Made by a program: the position numbers and the translations under genes. Below, piece by piece: positions 18,032 through 25,736 of a stretch of DNA of 64,000 bases. The notes beneath the pieces were generated by a model, which searched no databases, was not told the DNA's origin, and worked only from the letters and a program-made list of their open reading frames with translations. Each line of letters begins with the position of its first letter. The first letter of the stretch is position 1. Source of the stretch: SpSt-600 sp042408195 (GTDB taxonomy: Bacteria; Chloroflexota; Anaerolineae; SpSt-600). The stretch lies in contig JBHOQL010000067.1 of the NCBI GenBank assembly GCA_042408195.1, positions 1-64,000 of the forward strand, written 5' to 3'.

Positions 18032-18065
18032 GCGTCGCCCCTCCTTACCCGAGGAGGGGCGACGC
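18032..18065 (-). promoter_or_regulatory. G+C-rich hairpin between binding-protein and permease genes
   Basis: GCGTCGCCCCTCC (18032-18044) pairs perfectly with GGAGGGGCGACGC (18053-18065), with an 8-base loop. It lies ten bases past the binding-protein stop codon and has no U-tract on the minus strand. It therefore fits an mRNA-stabilising or processing element better than a full terminator. Confidence 0.75.
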
Positions 18066-18074
18066 GCTATGGCT

Positions 18075-19859
18075 TTACTGCCCCGCTGGCTTGAGTTCGG
18101 TGAGCATGAGGATGGCAGTCATGTTCCAATAGCCGTTCCAAGTGCAGGGCAGGTACTTTGGAGCGCCCTCCTTGGCGGACGGGAAGTTAGTCCAGTAGGT
18201 GGTGTTCCACTGGGCCCACAGGCCATTGTACCAAAGCGGGATGGCGGGCATGTCAGTCAACTGGATACGCTGGATCTCGGCCATGACCTTCTTCATGCCC
18301 TCAACGTCCTCGATCGGGGTCTTGTTCAGTTGCACTACCAGGTCAAAGACTTTGGGGTTGTCGTAGCGGCCGAAGTTCCCGTTCTCCATCTTGGGTGTAA
18401 TGGGGTTTCGGAAGAGCCAGAAGTAGAAGGTCCACGGCGTATTGCTCATCTGGGAGCCGAAGTTGTTGATAGCCATGTCAAACTTACCGCCGGTGAGAAG
18501 ATCCCAGTATCCACCGAAGTCGGGGAAGTCTGGCTGGAGATTAATGCCAACGGCCTGGGCACCCTCGGCAATCACCCTGATGGATTCCATCCAGTCGGTC
18601 CAGCCAAAGGGGACGATTATCTTCAGGCTGATCTTGGAGCCATCAGGAGCCTCCCGGAAGCCGTCGCCATCCACGTCCTTGTAACCGGCCTGATCCAGAA
18701 TCTTTTTGGCCTGTTCGGGATTGTAGCTGAAGCCCAGCTCCGCAACCACTTTCTGGTCCACATACTGCTCCCAGACAGGAAGGAGACCAACAGGATTAGC
18801 TTTCTTAACTATATTACCATATACCGTGGTCACGATCTTGTCCACGTCAATGGCGTAGGCCATGGCCTTACGGAAAGCGGGATCGTCCATGGGCTTCTTG
18901 GTGAGGTTCATGAAGAGGAAAGCGGTGTTGGCGGAAAGCATGTAAGGTGGATCGTCATACCAAGTCTGAATGCCGTAACCGCCCTCCACCAGGGTGTTGA
19001 TTCCGGGCAAGAAGTTGTTGCTCAGGTCAATCTCACCCTTGAGCACCAGTCCCAGGGCCACGTTGTTGCTGGGGTTGACTATGTCCACGATGTACTTGGG
19101 GGCCACGGAGAGGCCCAACAGCTTCTTGGCCCACCAGTTTTCATTCCGCTTCCAAACCATGCGGTCCTCAGAGTGGGTTTCGTAGATGTAAGCGCCAGTG
19201 CCCATGGGAGGCAGGTTGGGGCCGGAAACGTTCTCCTCATTGGAGCGCTTTTCCCAGACGTGCTTAGGTACAATAGCGATGGAGTAGAGGGCGTTGCCCC
19301 ATTCCTGGTGGCGGATTTCCTTGAAGGAGAAGCGGACAGTGTAATCGTCTACCGCTTCTACTTTCTCCAGCCAGTCCCACAGAGGCTTATAGTAAACCCC
19401 CTCCAGCTTGCCTAGTTCAAAGGTGTAGACGACGTCTTTGGCGGTAAGAGGCTGGCCATCTTGCCACTGGATGCCCTTGCGGAGTTTAACCTCGTAGGCC
19501 TTCTCACTTACAAACTTGCCACTTTCCGCCAGCCAGGGGATGTATTTATTGGTCAGGGGGTCATAGAGGAAGAGGGTCTCGTAACACAAGCCAATCACTC
19601 CCATGGCATAGACGCCAGGCTGAAGCGGGTTCCAGGACGTGGGAGGTCCCCACTGTTTGCCGCTTGTATAGAGGGTTTCCTTGCGTGGATATATTACCTC
19701 TGCAGGGGCTGGGGTGGGCACAACCGTCACCACCTTCTCCACCACGACTGTTACAGGCTTTTCTTTCTCAATCACAATCGGGGTGGGGGTAGCGCAAGCG
19801 ATGAGCAGCATGCTCAGGATTACCAGCATGCTTACTGCGAAGAAAATGGTCCTACGCAT
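18075..19859 (-). CDS. oligosaccharide-binding lipoprotein of ABC importer (SBP_bac_5 family)
   Basis: A 594-residue extracytoplasmic solute-binding protein. It has a lipoprotein signal ending LLIAC with Cys22, a Pro/Thr/Val-rich linker, and a family 5 binding fold. The segments QWGPPTSWNP, VIGLCYETLFLYDP, YIPWLAESGKF, PFGWTDWMESI and IPLWYNGLW closely resemble, from memory, the Thermotoga cellobiose/mannobiose-binding proteins rather than peptide-binding DppA. With GH130, GH4 and a sugar kinase in the same operon, a beta-linked oligosaccharide is the likely ligand. It is encoded directly downstream of the lacI-type gene after a 118-bp gap that has no CelR-type box. Confidence 0.88.
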   Translation of the reverse strand: MRRTIFFAVSMLVILSMLLIACATPTPIVIEKEKPVTVVVEKVVTVVPTPAPAEVIYPRKETLYTSGKQWGPPTSWNPLQPGVYAMGVIGLCYETLFLYDPLTNKYIPWLAESGKFVSEKAYEVKLRKGIQWQDGQPLTAKDVVYTFELGKLEGVYYKPLWDWLEKVEAVDDYTVRFSFKEIRHQEWGNALYSIAIVPKHVWEKRSNEENVSGPNLPPMGTGAYIYETHSEDRMVWKRNENWWAKKLLGLSVAPKYIVDIVNPSNNVALGLVLKGEIDLSNNFLPGINTLVEGGYGIQTWYDDPPYMLSANTAFLFMNLTKKPMDDPAFRKAMAYAIDVDKIVTTVYGNIVKKANPVGLLPVWEQYVDQKVVAELGFSYNPEQAKKILDQAGYKDVDGDGFREAPDGSKISLKIIVPFGWTDWMESIRVIAEGAQAVGINLQPDFPDFGGYWDLLTGGKFDMAINNFGSQMSNTPWTFYFWLFRNPITPKMENGNFGRYDNPKVFDLVVQLNKTPIEDVEGMKKVMAEIQRIQLTDMPAIPLWYNGLWAQWNTTYWTNFPSAKEGAPKYLPCTWNGYWNMTAILMLTELKPAGQ

Positions 19860-19977
19860 TTTCCGCCTCCTTATATTTTATACATTGTGTGGGGAGAACC
19901 TGCACGGTTGCCACCTTCTGGTCTTCCTTGTGGCTCATCCCCCGCAATTTAAGCTGTTATTTTCATCTGTTATCCTT

Positions 19978-21003
19978 TTAGAACGCTTGCGCTGCTCCGC
20001 AAGAAGTTCTTATCACAAGCTCTGTGGGCAGGATTATCCTCTGCGCCGGCTGGCGCTCTTCGGGGGGTTTCTCCAGCAGGCTCAAGAGCACTTCCACAGC
20101 TATGGTTCCGAGGCGCTCGATCGGCTGGCGAATAGTGGTGAGGGGAGGCTCAATTGATGAAGCCAGGGGTATATCATCAAAGCCAACGATGGCTACATCA
20201 TCGGGTACGCGCAGGCCTGCCTGGCGCAGAGCCCTCATGGCTCCGATCGCCATCATATCGCTGGCAACGAAGACTGCCGTAGGAGAGGCCGGAAGCAGAC
20301 GTTGCATGCTCAGCATGCCTCCGGCTTCGGTGAAATCGCTCTCAATGATCAGGGATTCATCCACAGGGATGCCGTTTGCCTCCAGGGCCTGACGGTAACC
20401 TTCAAGACGGTCTCGGCTGACGAGCATGTCCAATGGTCCGGTGATAGTAGCTATGCGTCGGTGTCCTAGCCGTATTAGGTGTTCAACAGCCATGCGAGCC
20501 CCACCAACGTTATCGACATCCACGTAACTCACTCGTTCATCCGGGTACCGCCCTACGGAAACGAAGGGGATTCCATCGCGCAGTAGGCTGGGGATGAGTG
20601 GGTCGCTGATGGAAGCAGAGGCAATAATGACTCCGTCCAGGTATCTGCCTCGCAGGATGCGCCTGTACAGTTCTTCACGGTCAACGCGCGCGGTGAACAG
20701 GGAAAGCATCAATTGGTACTCACGGGCATTGCAGGCTTCGGTAGCACCGCGCAGCAGGAGGGGGAAGAAGGGGTCGGTAAAGAGCTTGGTCACAGTTTCG
20801 GGGATGATTATACCGATGATCTGAGTGCGGCGGGTGGCAAGGCTGCGGGCGGCAGCATTGGGTTGGTAACCAATTTCTCGTATAACACGCCAGACGCGCT
20901 CGCGGACCTCGGGGCGGACATGGGGGTGATTGTTAATGACCCGTGAGACTGTAGAACGTGATACACCTGCCAGTTTTGCAACTTGTTCCAGAGTTGGAGG
21001 CAT
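19978..21003 (-). CDS. LacI-family repressor of the glycan operon (CelR-like)
   Basis: The start is placed at the ATG 21003, where GGGAGGTG lies six bases upstream and the protein begins at the canonical TLEQVAKLAGVSRSTVSRVIN helix-turn-helix (residues 4-24). The longer frame from 21033 would run through an operator. The 341-residue product has a hinge (NAAARSLATRR) and a periplasmic-binding-protein-like sensor domain (IIGIIIPETV to the C-terminus). Two boxes match the CelR operator TGGGAGCGCTCCCA in its own leader, so it most likely represses itself and the operon and responds to an oligosaccharide. Confidence 0.9.
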   Translation of the reverse strand: MPPTLEQVAKLAGVSRSTVSRVINNHPHVRPEVRERVWRVIREIGYQPNAAARSLATRRTQIIGIIIPETVTKLFTDPFFPLLLRGATEACNAREYQLMLSLFTARVDREELYRRILRGRYLDGVIIASASISDPLIPSLLRDGIPFVSVGRYPDERVSYVDVDNVGGARMAVEHLIRLGHRRIATITGPLDMLVSRDRLEGYRQALEANGIPVDESLIIESDFTEAGGMLSMQRLLPASPTAVFVASDMMAIGAMRALRQAGLRVPDDVAIVGFDDIPLASSIEPPLTTIRQPIERLGTIAVEVLLSLLEKPPEERQPAQRIILPTELVIRTSCGAAQAF

Positions 21004-21018
21004 AGGCACCTCCCATTG

Positions 21019-21032
21019 TGGGAGCGCTCTCA
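21019..21032 (-). promoter_or_regulatory. CelR-type operator O2 (13 of 14 matches)
   Basis: TGGGAGCGCTCTCA differs from the CelR box TGGGAGCGCTCCCA at one base. It lies in the leader 16 bp before the repressor ATG. Its centre is 73 bp (close to seven helical turns) from that of O1. Confidence 0.75.
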
Positions 21033-21090
21033 TTTCGCGACCTTAAAAATCTGCTTTAGCTCGGTTTTACGCCCGAAAAATTCCCCCATG

Positions 21091-21106
21091 TTGGGAGCGC
21101 TCCCAA
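21091..21106 (-). promoter_or_regulatory. CelR-type operator O1 (perfect palindrome)
   Basis: TTGGGAGCGCTCCCAA is a perfect 16-bp palindrome containing the 14-bp sequence known as the CelR binding site in actinobacterial cellulose regulation. It lies directly downstream of the -10 element at about +5 to +20, where a bound repressor would block transcription. Confidence 0.88.
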
Positions 21107-21117
21107 AGTCCACTTAT

Positions 21118-21146
21118 ATTATATACCACACTTTTGCTTCTGTCAA
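21118..21146 (-). promoter_or_regulatory. consensus sigma-70 promoter of the glycan operon
   Basis: On the minus strand TTGACA (21146-21141) and TATAAT (21123-21118) are both perfect consensus with a 17-bp spacer. Transcription would begin near 21111, just before operator O1. An unregulated consensus promoter of this strength would be very active, consistent with repressor control. Confidence 0.9.
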
Positions 21147-21526
21147 GACCAATCGTTTACTGAGATCCAGGCGTGAGCTGGGACAGGGAGAACAATGGCG
21201 GCAAAAAGCGTCCAGGTCTCCTCCACAATCCTCTCCCCCCAACAAATCTTTCGGGGTAGCGAAGGTCCGAAAATTCCCCCTGGGGGATGGTCAGAGACCG
21301 GAATGAGCGGGCCCTCCAGAACCACCTGGCCGATTTCGGCAGCCCGCCAGGCGATGGTTGGGTCATCAAAAGAAGGTTTCATAAATCGGTGTCTATGGAT
21401 GGGAGGCGTGGGATACCTCCTGACCAAAGATAGGGTTTTACGTCCGAGACTTCGTGCAAACTATCCCAACTTATATCCGAACTTCAGTTATCAGCAGAAT
21501 CCTGGATAGGCCAAATTGAGGCTAAA
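21147..21526. other. ~380 bp intergenic, no recognised gene
   Basis: Open frames on both strands (up to about 100 codons) lack ribosome binding sites and known motifs. No terminator or RNA was recognised. The composition is C/G-rich with CCCCCC and CCCCCTGGGGG tracts, somewhat like the repeat-bearing gaps, but a clear repeat unit could not be aligned. Confidence 0.4.
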
Positions 21527-21555
21527 TTGCGGCAGGGATAAGAGTGGAGTAAAAT
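21527..21555 (+). promoter_or_regulatory. possible promoter of the transglutaminase-like gene
   Basis: TTGCGG (21527-21532) and TAAAAT (21550-21555) are spaced by 17 bp, 22 bp before the ATG at 21578. The -10 matches five of six, the -35 only TTG. Confidence 0.45.
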
Positions 21556-21577
21556 TGAACCAAGTGGGGGAAGTTAG

Positions 21578-23806
21578 ATGGGATTTGGCTCAATTTTCTT
21601 CCTCTGGCTTCAACTTACAGTGGCCTGGTGCGTTGTAGCGGCGGATTGGACTGAAGGGCTTGAGGTTCTGCTATGGGTTACAACCTTGGCCTTCCTCACT
21701 GGTTCCCTCCTGGTTTTATCCCGCTGGCCTTCTCGCTTGGCGCATCTGTACAGCCTGGTTACCGGTAGCTTTTTCCTCTTTGTCTTAACTGCCCTGGTTT
21801 TGCCTGGAAATCTGGAGCTGCAGGACAGGTTTGTAAACCTGAGCTGGCGGATAAATTACTGGCTATTGGAGGCTGTGGCCGGGAAGGCAAGAGGAGATCC
21901 ACTCGCTTTTGTGTTGTTAATGGGCTTTGTAGTTTGGTGGTCCGTTTACCTCGGAGTCTGGTGGGCTTTCCGGGGACGCAATGGATGGAAAGCCGTCACG
22001 CCCGGAGGAGTTATTATCGCTGTAAATACCTATTACGGTCCTCAAAGCTTAACCATCTACCCTATCGCGTATGCCCTGGGAGCGCTTTTCTTCATCCTCT
22101 GGCTCCGCTTTCAGGAACAGCAAGAGGGCTGGGCTCGTCACAGGGTCGGTTTTTCCCCTTACGCTTACTTTGATTTCTTCCGCTACGGTTTAATCTTCAT
22201 TCTGGTGGCCATTACCGTGGCCTGGATTGCGCCGGAGATTAAAGCTCAATCCGGGTTCGCCTTTTTCAAAGAAGGCTGGGAAAGGGTCCAGAAAGAGTGG
22301 AACAGGCTCTTTCCTTCCCTCAGAGGATATAGAAGTCCGAAGGTAGGTCGAGCTTTGTTCGGCAAAGAGTTGAGCCTTGGGGGACCTATTGCTCTCGGAG
22401 ATTTGGTTGTAATGGAGGTGGAAGCCTTTCCTCATAATCTGGTCCGTTACTGGAAAGCGGCCACTTACGATTTCTACACCGGTAGGGGCTGGCTCAATAC
22501 TGACGACAAGGCTTTCCCCTTTGAGGCATGGGAGGAAATTCCCCTCTTTCCCTTTGAGATGAGGGAAGCTCTCACTCAAACTTACCGTTACATAGAGCCT
22601 GAAGGAGGGGTTCTCTTTGCAGCTTACCAACCTTTCCTCCTCTCGGAAGCAGCGTTCGCCATAGCCTTTGAAGAGGGGGGCAAATTGGAACCCTCTATCC
22701 TCCTCGCCTCCGAGCCTATAAAGCGGGGGGAGACTGTGAGGGTCGTATCCATGGTGAGCGTGGCTGATGAGGGTAGCCTGCGCAGAGCCGGAACCGATTA
22801 CCCTCCCTGGGTCGTTGTTCGCTATCTACAGCTTCCCCCTGAGCTTCCACAGCGGGTCAGGGAATTGGCTGCAGAAATAACTTCCCCTTATGATAACCCC
22901 TACGATAAGGTTCTGGCCCTCGAGCGTTACCTTAGGGAGAATATAATTTACAATGAGAAGATTCCACCCCCGCCTGAAGGCAGGGATGCGGTGGATTACT
23001 TTCTCTTTGATCTGCGCCAGGGCTACTGCTATTACTATGCTTCGGCAATGGTGGTGATGGCCAGAACCCTAGGAATACCAGCTCGCCTGGCAGCAGGTTA
23101 TACCAGTGGTGAATACCTGATGGCTAAGGAGAGATGGCGGGTGCGGGAAAAACACGCTCATGCCTGGGTAGAAGTGTTCTTTCCCAATTATGGCTGGGTT
23201 GAGTTTGAACCCACTTCCGCACGGCCGCCTATAATAAGGCTGTCCGGCGTCGAGACAAGGCCTGAGTCTGTTGTTGGCAGGGAGCGTTCCCTTCGCATAC
23301 CTGAGAACATTGAAATACCCGAAGAAACATCTCCATCGCTTCCGGGACTTCCCACTCTTACTCCAAATACTTCGCAGGTTGGAAGGTTCAGAAGATTCTG
23401 GCCCTTGGTGCCCGGTATAACTGCCCTGGCTGCATTGCTAAAGGTCCTATGGCTGAAACTGGAGCCTCTGGAGCTTCCTCCGGCCTCCCGGTTTTACCTC
23501 CGTCTCCTGAGATTTGGCCAGTTGATGGGGGTAAAGCTAAACCCTTGCCAGACCCCCCAGGAATACGCCGAAAGGTTGGCCGAGCTCCTGCCGGATAGGA
23601 CCAACACTTTGAAAAACTTAGTGGGTTTTTATCTTCAAGAGAGGTTTTCCCCGGAACCTCCCGATGAAGAAACTGTAGCAGAAGTGTGGAGAGCCCTGTT
23701 TCCTGTATTACTTCTGTCCTTTCTTAAACGCGCCAGGAGGAAAAGAGGAATAGTCGCTATGGCCGTCCAGGATAGCACGGCAGCAAATCCTGCTAATTGG
23801 GCATAG
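21578..23806 (+). CDS. TgpA-like membrane protein with transglutaminase-like domain
   Basis: A 742-residue protein with about six N-terminal membrane segments (to ~220), an extracytoplasmic transglutaminase-like cysteine-protease fold, another membrane segment around 605-625, and a C-terminal DUF4129-like tail (FYLRLLRFGQLMGVK). The triad positions are visible as Cys in QGYCYYYASAMV (about 485), His in KHAHAWVEVFF and Asp/Glu in GWVEFEPTSA. TgpA-family proteins are cell-surface enzymes often encoded beside MoxR ATPases and DUF58 proteins, but none is next to it here. Its 3' end overlaps the convergent Amt-like gene by 172 bp, an unusually long overlap. Confidence 0.85.
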   Translation: MGFGSIFFLWLQLTVAWCVVAADWTEGLEVLLWVTTLAFLTGSLLVLSRWPSRLAHLYSLVTGSFFLFVLTALVLPGNLELQDRFVNLSWRINYWLLEAVAGKARGDPLAFVLLMGFVVWWSVYLGVWWAFRGRNGWKAVTPGGVIIAVNTYYGPQSLTIYPIAYALGALFFILWLRFQEQQEGWARHRVGFSPYAYFDFFRYGLIFILVAITVAWIAPEIKAQSGFAFFKEGWERVQKEWNRLFPSLRGYRSPKVGRALFGKELSLGGPIALGDLVVMEVEAFPHNLVRYWKAATYDFYTGRGWLNTDDKAFPFEAWEEIPLFPFEMREALTQTYRYIEPEGGVLFAAYQPFLLSEAAFAIAFEEGGKLEPSILLASEPIKRGETVRVVSMVSVADEGSLRRAGTDYPPWVVVRYLQLPPELPQRVRELAAEITSPYDNPYDKVLALERYLRENIIYNEKIPPPPEGRDAVDYFLFDLRQGYCYYYASAMVVMARTLGIPARLAAGYTSGEYLMAKERWRVREKHAHAWVEVFFPNYGWVEFEPTSARPPIIRLSGVETRPESVVGRERSLRIPENIEIPEETSPSLPGLPTLTPNTSQVGRFRRFWPLVPGITALAALLKVLWLKLEPLELPPASRFYLRLLRFGQLMGVKLNPCQTPQEYAERLAELLPDRTNTLKNLVGFYLQERFSPEPPDEETVAEVWRALFPVLLLSFLKRARRKRGIVAMAVQDSTAANPANWA

Positions 23807-24981
23807 AGCTGATGGGGGAAATCCGGGATAAAGCCTTGCGATACCCAAAGGCCGCTCACTCCTTGGCCGAAGACTCCCAGGTAATTTCCAGGGATACCGT
23901 TCCACCCTTCGCCGTATTCCCCACTCGCCAGAAATGCAGGGAGCAAGAGGCCCAAAGTGCTCCCAAGGCCGCTCGTAGCCATAACCCCCGATGGGTCTCC
24001 AAACTTGAGGGTTTCTTCCCAGAGATAGACTACCGGCGGGAGGAGGAAGCCAGTTGCAAAGCCAGCAAGCCAAGCAGCCCAGAAAGGTATGAAGAAGCAG
24101 GAAGTTCCTCCGACTATGAGTCCAGCTGTCCCCCCTCTTACAGCCATAAGGAAATCACCGCGGCCGGTGGCAAGGAAAGAATAGAGAGAAGCTCCCAGTA
24201 TTCCACCCATTGTTGCCAGCACAGTGTTCACCATCCCTGCATTTACGGAGATATCAGGGAGAGTGGAATAGATGGGGTGGGTGGTAAGAAAGGCCCCAGT
24301 GCCGAGTATGGCCAGGGTAAGACCCGCGCCCGCCAAGATAGGAAGGTGAACAGGGGGCATAGCTGGAACGGGGGACGGCTTTTTGCGGAGGCCCAGAACC
24401 GCTATTCCCAGGAAAGAAATGAACGCTCCCGTGAGGTGGGGCGAAGAAGCTCCCACTATGTCAATGAAACCATGACCGAGGCCTGCGTTTTTCCCCAGAT
24501 GGTAGAGCCATCCCCCACCCCAAATCCAATTGCCTACGACGGGATGGAGGAGAAAGGATATTACCAGCCCTAACCCCATGAGTAGGAAACGGTTCACTCT
24601 GCTCCAAAGGTTAGCCAGAGGGAGAAACACGGCCAATGAAACGAGGGAAAGGCCATGGAAGAAGAGGGAAAGGGTTTCCGAAGAGAGCCTCTCACCCTTC
24701 AGGAAGAATCCGTAGAGGCCTATCACCCCCCAGCCTGGACCCCATTGCACATCCAAGGGAGACCATTCCCAGATGAGGCCTTCAAGTCCTTTCACATGCC
24801 GGTGAACGAGACCTATACCTCCAAATTCAAAGGCAAAACCGCTAATAAAATAACCAAGTGTTCCGAGAGCCAGGGAAAGGAGGAAAACGTAAGCTATATC
24901 TCTGGCCTCTTCTGGTTTTCTGCCCCCCAGGGCTACGAGAGCGAACCCAAGGGGAAGGAGCAAACTCAGAAAGCTCATCAC
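23635..24981 (-). CDS. divergent ammonium-transporter (Amt)-like membrane protein
   Basis: A 448-residue, very hydrophobic protein with roughly ten or eleven membrane segments. Several stretches align by eye with Amt: DIVGASSPHLTGAF...VLGLR with the region around AmtB His168 (His kept), GMVNTVLATMGGILG with the FVNT segment, and FGDPSGVMATSGLGSTLG with the DDPxxxxxVHGVGG segment, where the second pore His (AmtB His318) is Ser. The amino-terminal half is hard to align. Starts GTG at 24981 and ATG at 24978 are both possible behind AGGAGG. No GlnK gene is adjacent. Transport of ammonium is doubtful, and the ligand is unknown. Confidence 0.65.
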   Translation of the reverse strand: MMSFLSLLLPLGFALVALGGRKPEEARDIAYVFLLSLALGTLGYFISGFAFEFGGIGLVHRHVKGLEGLIWEWSPLDVQWGPGWGVIGLYGFFLKGERLSSETLSLFFHGLSLVSLAVFLPLANLWSRVNRFLLMGLGLVISFLLHPVVGNWIWGGGWLYHLGKNAGLGHGFIDIVGASSPHLTGAFISFLGIAVLGLRKKPSPVPAMPPVHLPILAGAGLTLAILGTGAFLTTHPIYSTLPDISVNAGMVNTVLATMGGILGASLYSFLATGRGDFLMAVRGGTAGLIVGGTSCFFIPFWAAWLAGFATGFLLPPVVYLWEETLKFGDPSGVMATSGLGSTLGLLLPAFLASGEYGEGWNGIPGNYLGVFGQGVSGLWVSQGFIPDFPHQLYAQLAGFAAVLSWTAIATIPLFLLARLRKDRSNTGNRALHTSATVSSSGGSGENLS

Positions 24982-25022
24982 AGCTCAACCTCCTCCTTGA
25001 ATTTTCCATTGAGGAGAGTGTT

Positions 25023-25472
25023 ATGAAGTTCATAGCGGATAGCATGCTGGGTTCTCTTGCCAAATGGCTTCGCATCCTGGGTTATGACACCCTCTACTTT
25101 CCCCACGTGGACGATGATGAATTGGCCTACCGTGCAATGGCCGAAGAAAGAGTGCTTCTCACCCGCGACCAGGAACTTGCCCGCAGGAGGGGAGTCCGAG
25201 CTCTTCTGATAAAGAGCACTTCGCTGGAAGAGCAGATCCTTCAGGTATTCAAGGAACTGGGGCTGGAAACGAGGAACTGTTTCTCCCGCTGCCCTGTGTG
25301 CAATGAGCCCCTCAAGCCCGTCGAGAAGGAAAGCGTTCGCGAGAAGGTTCCGCCTTATGTCTTTCAAACTTATGAGCAGTTCAGCTCTTGTCCTGGCTGC
25401 CAGCGCATTTATTGGAGAGGTAGCCATTGGCAAAGGATGAAGGAAATCTTGGATGAGCTCCTCTCGAGTTAG
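25023..25472 (+). CDS. Mut7-C domain protein with zinc ribbon (putative RNase)
   Basis: A 149-residue protein of the Mut7-C family (PF01927), a PIN-related nuclease fold. Acidic residues that would bind metal are visible at MKFIADSMLG (Asp6), VDDDE and LTRDQELARR (around 51). A four-Cys zinc ribbon (CPVCNEPL ... CPGCQRIYW, about 98-133) follows. The ATG at 25023 follows GAGGAGA by seven bases, and the longer upstream frame has no support. It is divergent from the Amt-like gene with only 41 bp between the starts. Confidence 0.85.
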   Translation: MKFIADSMLGSLAKWLRILGYDTLYFPHVDDDELAYRAMAEERVLLTRDQELARRRGVRALLIKSTSLEEQILQVFKELGLETRNCFSRCPVCNEPLKPVEKESVREKVPPYVFQTYEQFSSCPGCQRIYWRGSHWQRMKEILDELLSS

Positions 25473-25736
25473 CCTTCTATCCGAACGGTTTCGGAGGGGA
25501 ACACGGGGTCTAGCTTTGTCCTCTGACTCGCGAAGGGATTTGGTGTTGGTCTCATAGGAGGCTGGGGTATAGTAGTCCTTACCCTCGCATGAATCTTCAA
25601 AATGCTCTGGTTTTGCGCTCATGGTTCCATTTGACTATTCTTGGTCTACCTTTAAGCATTCAGGCTGCTTATATTTATCACGGGCAATCGCTGAAAGCCT
25701 TGCTGACGGTGCATCTGCTTGATGTCACAATGTTCT

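Noticed and set aside
17970..19415. 481-codon open frame on the plus strand
   Set aside because: It lies antisense to the binding-protein gene, has no ribosome binding site or family motif, and arises from the G+C-rich codon pattern of the real gene.
22077..22090. Partial CelR-like box TGGGAGCGCTTTTC
   Set aside because: Only 10 of 14 matches and inside the transglutaminase-like coding region, not near a promoter.
25480..25495. Hairpin TCCGAA-CGGT-TTCGGA as terminator of the Mut7-C gene
   Set aside because: The stem is only six bp and no U-tract follows.
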